The notes under the pieces are model-generated. The model did not search any database, had not been told where the DNA came from, and was given only the letters and a program-made list of their open reading frames with translations. This document shows positions 16,606 to 24,068 of a stretch of DNA of 64,000 nt, in pieces. Within the stretch, counting starts at the first letter, position 1. Every line of letters starts with the position of its first letter. A program made the translations under genes and the position numbers. The stretch comes from CAZHLD01 sp964533185 (GTDB taxonomy: Bacteria; Acidobacteriota; Terriglobia; Acidiferrales; UBA7541). Location: positions 1-64,000 of the forward strand of contig CAZHLD010000008.1 of NCBI GenBank assembly GCA_964533185.1, written 5' to 3'.

Positions 16606-17013
16606 ATGGCAGGCATAGAGCCGACGGAAGTGGTGCTGGCGTTCATGGAGCGGATCAACGCCGCCGACGTGGAGGGCATCTGCGCGCTGATGACCGAAGA
16701 CCACCTCTTTGTGGATGCTCTCGGCGCGCGGGTTGAGGGCCGGGAAAAGATGCGGCAGGCATGGACGGTCTATTTCAGTTGGATCCCGGACTACAAAGTC
16801 TCCCACGAAGAAATCCTTCCGAAGGGGAACCTGGTGGCCGTGTTTGGCACAGCGCGGGGCACATATGCCGCCGACGGCAAGCTGCGAAAAGAAAATCAGT
16901 GGGAGATTCCCGCGGCGTGGCTGGCCGTGGTCCGCGAGGGGCTGGTGGCGCAGTGGCGCGTCTATGCCGATAACCAGCCGGTGAGAAAGTTGATGGGCGA
17001 CAGCACGCCGTAG
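16606..17013 (+). CDS. NTF2-like / SnoaL-like domain protein
   Basis: A 135-residue protein with the cone-shaped NTF2-like pattern: VVLAFMERINAADVEGICALMTEDHLFVDALG, then GREKMRQAWTVYFSWIPDYKVSHEEIL and a C-terminal beta-sheet ending RVYADNQPV. The family includes SnoaL-type cyclases and ketosteroid isomerases, but many members are of unknown function and no catalytic assignment is possible. It is divergent from ubiX, with 92 bases between starts. A second member of the family is at 45575-45982. Confidence 0.85.
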   Translation: MAGIEPTEVVLAFMERINAADVEGICALMTEDHLFVDALGARVEGREKMRQAWTVYFSWIPDYKVSHEEILPKGNLVAVFGTARGTYAADGKLRKENQWEIPAAWLAVVREGLVAQWRVYADNQPVRKLMGDSTP

Positions 17014-17023
17014 CAACTGCGGC

Positions 17024-18022
17024 TCAGGGTTTAAGCAAAACCTTCAAGACGCCGCGACGCCCCGCGTGGCGAACAGCTTCAAGCGCCTTGGCGAGCGGGA
17101 AAGTGCGCATGACGAGCGGCCGCGGATCCACGCGGCAGCGGCGCAGCAGATCGAGAGCCTTCGCGAAAGGCCCGCAGCGCGAGCCGACCAGCGTCAGCTC
17201 GTGCACGACAATCGGCCAGGATTCCATCGCAGCGGCGCCATGGAAAGTGGACTTCAGCACCAGTGTGCCGCGTGGCGCGGTGAGCCCGAGCGCGTGCTGC
17301 AAACCAGTGCGCGAACCGGTTGCTTCGACCACCAGTGAATACCTTTGCCGGGGCGCGCTCATGGCCCGCGCAGGATTCAAGCGCACCGTGGAAACGCCCG
17401 CGCGGCGAGCCAGCGCAAGCTTTCGAGCGTGTTTGCCCACCATCACGACGCGCAGGCCTGCCGCTTTCAGTACGCGAGCAATCAGTTGCGCGAGCTTGCC
17501 GTCACCCAGAACGACCGCTTCGCGGTGGCGACGCACATCCACCTGCACAAGAATCTCGCAGGCGGCGGCAATCGGCTCGGTGAAAACGGCCTGCTCGTCT
17601 GTGACGCTTGCCGGAACCCGATGCAGGTTGGCCAGCGGCAACGAGAGGTACTCGGCAAACGCGCCGTCGTGGGCCACGATTCCGAGCACGTGGCGACGGG
17701 CGCAGTGCGTCGGCAGGCCGCGCCGGCAATACGAGCACTTCCTCGCGTAGCCCAACGAGGCGCAGGCGATATTGATTTCGCCGACCACGCGGCGGCCGAC
17801 CCAGCGTTGCGCAATTCTCGAATTCGCGTTCACGCGGACCACTTCGCCGACAAACTCGTGTCCCGGCGTGCCGCGGAAACTGTGGTAGCCGCGCAGGATT
17901 TCCAGGTCGGTGTTGCAGATCCCGGCCAGGCGCATGCGGACCAGCGCCCAACCCGGGCGCAGGCGAGGCACCGGCTTCGATTGAGCAACCAGGCGGCCGC
18001 GGCGAACGACGAAAGAAAGCAT
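17024..18022 (-). CDS. Zinc-dependent medium-chain dehydrogenase
   Basis: A 332-residue MDR-family protein. The catalytic-zinc region is ICNTDLEILRGYHSFRGTPGHEFVGEV (Cys and His-Glu). The four structural-zinc cysteines lie in ACASLGYARKCSYC and LPTHC. The Rossmann domain begins VVLGDGKLAQLIARV. It probably oxidises or reduces an alcohol or polyol with NAD(P); substrate unknown. It lies only eight bases downstream of selA, in the same direction, so the two are likely cotranscribed. Whether it has anything to do with selenium is unknown. Confidence 0.88.
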   Translation of the reverse strand: MLSFVVRRGRLVAQSKPVPRLRPGWALVRMRLAGICNTDLEILRGYHSFRGTPGHEFVGEVVRVNANSRIAQRWVGRRVVGEINIACASLGYARKCSYCRRGLPTHCARRHVLGIVAHDGAFAEYLSLPLANLHRVPASVTDEQAVFTEPIAAACEILVQVDVRRHREAVVLGDGKLAQLIARVLKAAGLRVVMVGKHARKLALARRAGVSTVRLNPARAMSAPRQRYSLVVEATGSRTGLQHALGLTAPRGTLVLKSTFHGAAAMESWPIVVHELTLVGSRCGPFAKALDLLRRCRVDPRPLVMRTFPLAKALEAVRHAGRRGVLKVLLKP

Positions 18023-18030
18023 ATCGGTGT

Positions 18031-19452
18031 TCAGCGGAGAGCCGCGGCGAGGGCGGCCAGCAGGGCCGGCTCCTGTTCGGGAAAAACGGTTCGAAGGTCG
18101 AGGACGAGGCGGTCGTCTTCGACGCGGGCGAGCACAGCCGGGCCAGCCGCGGGCAGGCGCAGGCGGCGCTCCAGCTCGGCAGCGGAGGCGCGGACGCTGG
18201 TGATGGTTACCAGCGTAGCCGGAAGGTGCTGAGCGGGCGTCGAGCCGCCGCCAATCACCGATTCGCCGGCGCGGAGGTCGATTTCGACCTCGCCGGTGGG
18301 TACTTGCGCGCGGAGACGCTCCGCAAACGATTTAGCCCGGCGTTCGAGTTCCGCCGCCGGCAGGCGGATCATGCGCATGGCGGGGATTTCATCCCAGGCG
18401 CCGCGCAGCACGGCGTTGAGTGTGGCCTCGAGAGCAGCAATGGTGAGTTTATCGACGCGCAGGGCGCGGAAGAGCGGGCTGCGGCGGATGCGCTCGATGA
18501 GGTCCTGCTTGCCCGCGATGATGCCGGCCTGCGGCCCGCCCAGCAGTTTGTCGCCGCTGAAGGAGATGACCGAAGCGCCGGCCTCGAGGCTCTTGCCGGC
18601 GACGGGCTCCGTAATGCCAAAAGTCGATAGGTCCACCAGGCAGCCCGAGCCTAGGTCTTCAAAGACGGGCAAGCCGGTGCGGCGGCCGAGTTCGACCAGC
18701 TCTTCGAGCGAGGGGCGCTCGGTGAAGCCGACAATGCGGAAGTTTGACGGGTGCACGCGCAGCAGCAGGCGGGTGCGCTCGGTGATGGCGCGCTCATAGT
18801 CGGCCAGGCGAGTGCGGTTGGTGGTGCCGACCTCGCGCAGCACGGCTCCGCTCTCGGCCATGATGTCCGGGATGCGGAAGGCGTCGCCGATTTCGATCAA
18901 CTCGCCGCGGGAGACAATTACCTCGCCGCCTCGGGCCAGTGCGTTGAGCACCAGGAAGACAGCGGCGGCGTTGTTGTTGACCACCAGGGCAGCCTCGGCG
19001 CCGATCACGCGAGCGAGCAGCCGCGCGGTGTGGACGTCGCGACGCCCGCGCGCGCCGGCGCGGAGGTCGTATTCGAGGTTGGAGTACTGCGTAGCCGTCT
19101 CGCGCAGGCGCTCGATGGCGGCGGGAAGCAGCGGGGCGCGGCCCAGGTTGGTATGGAGGATCACGCCGGCGGCGTTGATCACCGGCTGTAGCGAAAACGA
19201 GAGCGCACTTTCCACCTCTTGCGCGATGCGCGCATCAAGCACCTCCGGGGCCAGCGCCGCGGCTGCCGAGCCGGCATCCCGGGCGATCTCTGCGCGCAGG
19301 GCGGCCAGAGTTTGGCGGGCGACTTCCAGAACTAGCAAACGCCCGGCGCGCTCGACCAACCGCACCAGTGCCGGTCGGGCGAGCAGCTCGTCCACCGAAG
19401 GGATCTGCCGGAGCAGTTTTTCGCGGGCGGCGGAATCGGCGGTGGCGCTCAT
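18031..19452 (-). CDS. selA: L-seryl-tRNA(Sec) selenium transferase
   Basis: A 473-residue PLP enzyme. The PLP lysine is in VISFSGDKLLGGPQAGII; other SelA signatures are INAAGVILHTNLGRAPL, EYDLRAGARGRR, VNNNAAAVFLVLNALA and LRVHPSNFRIVGF. It converts seryl-tRNA(Sec) to selenocysteinyl-tRNA(Sec) using selenophosphate. Length is normal. No selB, selD or selC is recognised in the window. The start is 152 bases from the divergent gene at 19604; no tRNA could be fitted in that gap. Confidence 0.95.
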   Translation of the reverse strand: MSATADSAAREKLLRQIPSVDELLARPALVRLVERAGRLLVLEVARQTLAALRAEIARDAGSAAAALAPEVLDARIAQEVESALSFSLQPVINAAGVILHTNLGRAPLLPAAIERLRETATQYSNLEYDLRAGARGRRDVHTARLLARVIGAEAALVVNNNAAAVFLVLNALARGGEVIVSRGELIEIGDAFRIPDIMAESGAVLREVGTTNRTRLADYERAITERTRLLLRVHPSNFRIVGFTERPSLEELVELGRRTGLPVFEDLGSGCLVDLSTFGITEPVAGKSLEAGASVISFSGDKLLGGPQAGIIAGKQDLIERIRRSPLFRALRVDKLTIAALEATLNAVLRGAWDEIPAMRMIRLPAAELERRAKSFAERLRAQVPTGEVEIDLRAGESVIGGGSTPAQHLPATLVTITSVRASAAELERRLRLPAAGPAVLARVEDDRLVLDLRTVFPEQEPALLAALAAALR

Positions 19453-19603
19453 GACCTGGGTATTTCAGCACAGGCTTGGCGGCGCGGCAACTACGGGAGG
19501 ACGCAGGTCGGGTTGGTAGTGCTGTACACCTGTACCTGGGTCCAGTTGACGCGGTTCAAGCGGTGCCGTTAGGCTTGGGTGTTCAAAGCCTTCCGGACAC
19601 TTT

Positions 19604-20212
19604 ATGACAACGACCGAAGAAGACCTGGGCCAGCTGGAAAAAGATGTCCGCCAGCTGAAGATCGAGTACGAACAGTACTTCGGCGGAGGGCGTGCGCGTC
19701 CGCCTGCAGACATCGAATGGCGGATTGAGCTGGTGATCAAGCGCCACGCCGACCGCACGGCGGAGATGAACTTCGCCCAGCGGTTCCGTTACTCGAACCT
19801 TGCCCAGACCTATGCGAAGTACCGCGAGATTTTCCGCAAGCGACTGCGCAACCGCGAGGAGGGGCGCGTCCCGCGCCACTTCGGGGCCGCCGCGAAAGCC
19901 ATCGAGGCCGAGCGCGCCCGGAGCCGGGAGGGTGAGCAACCCTCCGCCGCGCGGCCGGCGCGCAAGGGAAACTTCAGCATGGACTGCTCGCACCCGGCCC
20001 GCGAGGCGGAAAAAGTCGAGGCGCTCTACGGTGCCCTGGTGGAAGCCAACCAGGCCTCCGGCCAAACCGACGGGCAGATGAGCCTGGATAGCTTCCGCAC
20101 GTTTGTCCAGCAGAAGACCGCGCGGCTCAAGAAAGAAAAAGGCTGCCAGGCAGTGGAATACGTTGTGGCCGTCGAGCGCGGCCAGGTAAAGCTAAAGGCC
20201 CGCGTGAAGTAA
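19604..20212 (+). CDS. Conserved charged protein, MXAN_5187 C-terminal-like domain
   Basis: A 202-residue soluble protein with a long N-terminal coiled coil (EEDLGQLEKDVRQLKIEYEQYFGG) followed by DIEWRIELVIKRHADRTAEMNFAQRFRYSNLAQTYAKYREIFRKRLRNREEG. This block resembles the C-terminal domain of the MXAN_5187 family from myxobacteria and acidobacteria; that is recalled, not searched. The second half has a low-complexity linker and a helical tail. No enzymatic residues can be named. Function unknown. Confidence 0.75.
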   Translation: MTTTEEDLGQLEKDVRQLKIEYEQYFGGGRARPPADIEWRIELVIKRHADRTAEMNFAQRFRYSNLAQTYAKYREIFRKRLRNREEGRVPRHFGAAAKAIEAERARSREGEQPSAARPARKGNFSMDCSHPAREAEKVEALYGALVEANQASGQTDGQMSLDSFRTFVQQKTARLKKEKGCQAVEYVVAVERGQVKLKARVK

Positions 20213-20301
20213 GAGCTTTCCCCCCTCACACCGCAAACCCCGGTTTGAAAAATCACGCCGCGCGCTTACACTAAGAGGCTTTTTCCATCCTGGGGACACG
20301 C

Positions 20302-21912
20302 GTGGGCATCGAACGGGCACTGATCAGCGTCCATGACAAGACGGGCATTGTGGAGTTTGCGCGGCGGATCGCCGGCGCGGGCGTGAATCTGGTCTCCACC
20401 GGAGGCACGGCGAAGCTGCTGCGCGAGGCGGGCCTGCGCGTGCGCGACGTCAGCGAGCTCACCGGCTGGCCGGAAATGCTCGGCGGGCGCGTGAAGACGC
20501 TGCACCCCAGGATCCACGGCGGGCTGCTTTTCCGCCGCGACAACGCGGACGACCGCAAGCAGGTCAACGAGCACGGGATCGAGCCGATTGACCTGGTGGT
20601 GGTGAATCTCTACCCGTTCGAGGCCACCGCCGCGAAAGAGGGGCTGACCTCGGACGAGCTGATCGAGAACATTGATATTGGCGGGCCGACGATGCTGCGC
20701 TCGGCGGCGAAGAATTTCCGCAGCGTGGCGGTAGTGACCCACCCGGCCGATTACTCCTGGGTGGCCGACGAGCTCGTCCAGAATGGTGACTTCAGCCTAG
20801 GAACGCGGCTGCTGCTGGCCGAAAAGGTCTTTGCGCTGACGGCGCGCTACGACGGCATCATCGCCACCGAATTCGAGCGGCTGACCTGCCGCGTGGACGA
20901 CATCGAGCTGGGCCGAAGCATCGTGCAGGGAAAATCCTGGCTGCCGACCCGGCTCCACCCTGCGCTGAAGATGCACCGCGGGCTGCGCTACGGCGAAAAC
21001 CCACACCAGAAGGCAGCGCTCTATATTCCGGCGGGCCAACCGGCGACGGGCCTAGCCGGCGCAAGACAGCTACAGGGCAAGGAACTCTCCTACAACAATC
21101 TGGTGGACCTGGATGCGGCATGGAAACTCGCGCAGGAGTTTTCCCGGCCGGCCGCAGCGATCATCAAACACAACAACCCCTGCGGGACAGCCGAACAGGA
21201 CACGCTGCTGGAGGCATATCGCAAAGCGCTGGCATGCGATCCGGTCTCGGCGTTCGGCGGAGTGATCGCGTTCAACCGGCCGGTGGACGCGGCCACGGCG
21301 GAGGAGGTTGCGAAGCTCTTTGTGGAATGCATCATCGCGCCGGAGTATGAGCCGCCGGTGCTGGAGAAATTCTCAGCAAAGAAAAATCTGCGGCTGATGG
21401 AGATTGATCCCGCCCCGTTGCAGCCGTACTTGCCGGGCGCATTTGACGAACTCGAGCTGAAGCGAATTTCCGGCGGGGTGTTGGTGCAAACGCCGGACCG
21501 CCACAAGCTGCGTGAAGAAGACCTGAAGGTGGTTACGGAGCGCAAGCCGACGCGCGAGGAGATGGCGTCGCTGCTGTTTGCATGGAAGGTGGCCCAGCAC
21601 GTGAAGTCCAACGCCATCGTCTTTGCGCGCAACGGGCAGACGCTGGGCGTCGGCGCCGGTCAGATGAGCCGAGTGGACTCGGTGAAACTCGCGGTGATGA
21701 AGGCCGCCGCGGCAGGATTGGCATTGCAGGGAAGCGCGGTGGGCTCCGATGCGTTCTTTCCGTTCCCCGATGGCGTCGAAGAGGCGGCGCGGGCCGGTGC
21801 GACGTCCGTGATTCAGCCGGGCGGTTCTGTGCGCGATGCCGACGTCATTGCAGCGGCCAACAAACTGGGCGTGGCCATGCTCTTTACCGGTGTGCGGCAT
21901 TTCCGGCACTGA
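20302..21912 (+). CDS. purH: Bifunctional AICAR formyltransferase / IMP cyclohydrolase
   Basis: A 536-residue enzyme starting with GTG at 20302 (MGIERALISVHDKTG). The N-terminal IMP cyclohydrolase (MGS-like) domain is marked by STGGTAKLLREAGL and GGRVKTLHPRIHGGLL. The C-terminal AICAR transformylase domain contains RYGENPHQKAALY, IKHNNPCGTA, FGGVIAFNRPV, KSNAIVFARNGQTLGVGAGQMSRVDS and GSVRDADVIAAANKLGVAMLFTGVRHFRH. It performs the last two steps of IMP synthesis. Length is normal. A strong hairpin terminator follows. Confidence 0.97.
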   Translation: MGIERALISVHDKTGIVEFARRIAGAGVNLVSTGGTAKLLREAGLRVRDVSELTGWPEMLGGRVKTLHPRIHGGLLFRRDNADDRKQVNEHGIEPIDLVVVNLYPFEATAAKEGLTSDELIENIDIGGPTMLRSAAKNFRSVAVVTHPADYSWVADELVQNGDFSLGTRLLLAEKVFALTARYDGIIATEFERLTCRVDDIELGRSIVQGKSWLPTRLHPALKMHRGLRYGENPHQKAALYIPAGQPATGLAGARQLQGKELSYNNLVDLDAAWKLAQEFSRPAAAIIKHNNPCGTAEQDTLLEAYRKALACDPVSAFGGVIAFNRPVDAATAEEVAKLFVECIIAPEYEPPVLEKFSAKKNLRLMEIDPAPLQPYLPGAFDELELKRISGGVLVQTPDRHKLREEDLKVVTERKPTREEMASLLFAWKVAQHVKSNAIVFARNGQTLGVGAGQMSRVDSVKLAVMKAAAAGLALQGSAVGSDAFFPFPDGVEEAARAGATSVIQPGGSVRDADVIAAANKLGVAMLFTGVRHFRH

Positions 21913-21941
21913 GAAGAAGTGGCTAGAGGCGAGAGAGAAGA

Positions 21942-21966
21942 GGGCGGGAGGATTCCCCTCCCGCCC
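21942..21966. terminator. Strong hairpin between purH and the VOC gene
   Basis: GGGCGGGAGG at 21942-21951 pairs perfectly with CCTCCCGCCC at 21957-21966 across a five-base loop, followed by AACTTTTCC. It separates two convergent genes and should stop transcription from purH; the opposite side has no T-run but an A/G-rich tract. Confidence 0.75.
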
Positions 21967-21984
21967 CGAACTTTTCCTAGCGGA

Positions 21985-22464
21985 CTATGCGCCGGCGGAC
22001 TTGGACATGGCCTCGCGGCCGCGGCGTTCGATCTCCTCGGGTGTCAGGTCTTCCTTGTGAGTGGCGATGGACCACTCGTGGCCGAAGGGGTCGGCCAGTT
22101 TGCCGAAGCGGTCGCCCCAAAACATATCGGCGACAGGCATCGTGGACCTTGCGCCGGCGGCGACGGCCTGCTGGAACGAGGCGTCCACGTCGGGCACGTA
22201 AAGAAAGAGGCTGACCGGCGTGCCGCCCAGCGTCTGTGGCGAACGCTTGCCGTATTCGGGCATTTCGTCGCAAAGCATGACCACGGAATCGCCCATTTGA
22301 AGCTCGGCGTGCATGATGCGGCCGTCCGGGCCGGGCATTCGGCCCCTCTCCTTGGCGCCGAAGGCCTTCTTGTAAAACTCAATGGCCTCGGCCGCATTCT
22401 TGATCACGAGGTACGGCGAAATTGAATGGTAGCCCTCCGGGATGGGTTTCACACTAGTGGTCAT
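21985..22464 (-). CDS. VOC / PhnB-like metalloprotein
   Basis: A 159-residue protein starting at 22464 (MTTSVKPIPEGYHSISPYL). It has the beta-alpha-beta-beta-beta repeats of the vicinal-oxygen-chelate fold: ISPYLVIKNAAEAIEFYKKAFGA, then MHAELQMGDSVVML, SLFLYVPDVDASFQQAVAAGA and MFWGDRFGKLADPFGHEWSIATH. The His/Glu-type ligands (MHAEL and DPFGHEW) fit PhnB-like members (glyoxalase/bleomycin-resistance superfamily). Substrate unknown. Convergent with purH. Confidence 0.9.
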   Translation of the reverse strand: MTTSVKPIPEGYHSISPYLVIKNAAEAIEFYKKAFGAKERGRMPGPDGRIMHAELQMGDSVVMLCDEMPEYGKRSPQTLGGTPVSLFLYVPDVDASFQQAVAAGARSTMPVADMFWGDRFGKLADPFGHEWSIATHKEDLTPEEIERRGREAMSKSAGA

Positions 22465-22625
22465 AGGTTCGCTCCGTTGTAGTTTCCCTTGCGCGGGGTT
22501 CAACCTTTACTCCTGTTTATCTCACCTGTCGAGAGAAAGATTGTAAAAACCGAGGCCATCACGGGCGGACCGCAACTCGGGCCATCGAGAAGGACAGGCC
22601 TATGCGGCGTGCGGCACTTCCTGCA

Positions 22626-23486
22626 CTAACTGCAGCAAGAGGGCGCGCAACAACTGGCCGACTTCGGTGCCGACTGTGGCTTGCGCGCTCGAATGAACGC
22701 GCTCAGAAACTTCTCGTCCACGAGCGGCCCCACTTTCTCCACAGCGATGCCCGCCTCGACGAGGAACTCTCGCGCGTCCTCGACGCGGTAGATGCGCGTC
22801 GGCTCCAGGCCCACGTCCACGAACCCGGCGGCGAGCAGCTTCTGGCGGTAGTCATTTTCTTCGAGCGCGCCGGCGATGCAGCCGATCCACAGCTCGACGC
22901 TGCGCCGGATCTCGGCCGGCATTTCGCCCCGCACCACCACGTCGGAGACGGCCACGCGTCCGCCCGGCAGCAGAACGCGGAAAATCTCCCGAAAAACGCG
23001 GTCTTTATCGGCCGAAAGATTGATCACGCAGTTGGAGATGACGACGTCCACCGAGTTGTCCGGCAGCGGGATTTCTTCGATTGTGCCTTTCAGAAACTCG
23101 ACGTTGGCCACGCCGGCCTTGCGCTGGTTCTCGCGCGCCAGGGCAAGCATTTCCTCGGTCATGTCCAGGCCGTAGGCCTTGCCCGTGGGTCCCACGCGGC
23201 GGGCCGAGAGCAGCACATCAATGCCGCCGCCCGAGCCGAGGTCGAGCACGGTTTCGCCGGGATGAAGCTGCGCCAGAGCCGTCGGATTGCCGCAGCCGAG
23301 CGAAGCCAGTAGCGCCTCTTCCGGCAGGCCTGCGGTTTCCGTCTTTTCGTACAGGTTGGAGGTAATCGGGTCCTTGCACGACGTCGCAGAGGGCGCCCCG
23401 CAGCAGGAGCTGCCCCCGCGCGCGGCTGCCCGCGCCGCCTCTCCATATTTCTTCTGGATCGTTTCTTTCAAGTCTTGCTGGCTCAT
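22626..23486 (-). CDS. arsM: Arsenite S-adenosylmethionine methyltransferase
   Basis: A 286-residue enzyme. The SAM-binding motif is VLDLGSGGGIDVLLSARRVG. Three arsenite-binding cysteines can be matched: one in the N-terminal SCCGAPSATSCKDP region, one in VISNCVINLS and one in ELWIGCIAGAL. GLPEEALLASLGCGNP is the typical ArsM entry. A C-terminal tail SCCAPSCCS adds five more cysteines. ArsM methylates As(III) to volatile or less toxic forms. Its start overlaps the arsR stop by four bases (ATGA), giving an arsR-arsM operon. Confidence 0.95.
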   Translation of the reverse strand: MSQQDLKETIQKKYGEAARAAARGGSSCCGAPSATSCKDPITSNLYEKTETAGLPEEALLASLGCGNPTALAQLHPGETVLDLGSGGGIDVLLSARRVGPTGKAYGLDMTEEMLALARENQRKAGVANVEFLKGTIEEIPLPDNSVDVVISNCVINLSADKDRVFREIFRVLLPGGRVAVSDVVVRGEMPAEIRRSVELWIGCIAGALEENDYRQKLLAAGFVDVGLEPTRIYRVEDAREFLVEAGIAVEKVGPLVDEKFLSAFIRARKPQSAPKSASCCAPSCCS

Positions 23487-23875
23487 GTTTGTTCCTTTGT
23501 GCTGCCCGGGATAACCGCGGGCGTCTCCTGCGTGTCGAATTCAATCAGCCAGTCCGGCCGGACCGCCTGGCTGAGCGAACAACACTCGGCATAGAGAAAC
23601 GCCAGCAGCTCGCGCAGTGCATCGGCATTGGCCGTGTAGCGGAGAAACTGGCTCTCCCGGCGGACAGAAACCAGGTCTTCGCTCTTCAACTTATCAAGGT
23701 GATGGGAGAGAGTCGATCCGGGTATTCCGAGCTCCTGCTGGATCTCTCCGACCACCATACCCTGGGGATGAGCAGTAAGCAGCAGGCGCATGATTCGCAA
23801 GCGTGGCTCGGCGCCCATCGCGGACAAGCGGTCGGCCAGGCGGGAAACTTTACCGGTGTCAGTGGCACAAGTCAT
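23483..23875 (-). CDS. arsR: ArsR-family transcriptional repressor
   Basis: A 130-residue winged-helix regulator starting at 23875 (MTCATDTGKVSRL). The HTH is GEIQQELGIPGSTLSHHLDKLKSEDLVSVRRESQFLRYTAN. Possible metal thiolates are Cys3 near the N-terminus and the pair in FLYAECCSLSQ. It should repress the arsR-arsM operon and release DNA on arsenite binding. A perfect inverted repeat overlaps its own start codon (separate entry). Confidence 0.92.
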   Translation of the reverse strand: MTCATDTGKVSRLADRLSAMGAEPRLRIMRLLLTAHPQGMVVGEIQQELGIPGSTLSHHLDKLKSEDLVSVRRESQFLRYTANADALRELLAFLYAECCSLSQAVRPDWLIEFDTQETPAVIPGSTKEQT

Positions 23876-23906
23876 ATTTCCATGATTGCAGAAATGTAGA
23901 AATATG
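23873..23906. promoter_or_regulatory. Probable ArsR operator
   Basis: CATATTTC (23873-23880) and GAAATATG (23899-23906) form a perfect 8-bp inverted repeat, with TTTC/GAAA partners inside. It covers the arsR start codon and upstream region, the usual site of ArsR autoregulation. AT-richness contrasts with the GC-rich surroundings. Confidence 0.7.
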
Positions 23907-24068
23907 TCAAGACCATTCTTGCTGGGGTACTCACGCCCGGCCAAGGAGCGAACTACCTCGAACCCGCGCGCATCCCACTCTTTGTGGCTTGCCGGACTGG
24001 AAACGTTTTTAGTGAACACTTTGACCCCTCCGAAGCGGTGTAGGATAATGAGAGATTCTGGTGCCCTG

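Noticed and set aside
19453..19603. Possible tRNA(Sec) gene next to selA
   Set aside because: GTTCAA-like sequences occur, but no acceptor stem or T-arm pairing could be built.
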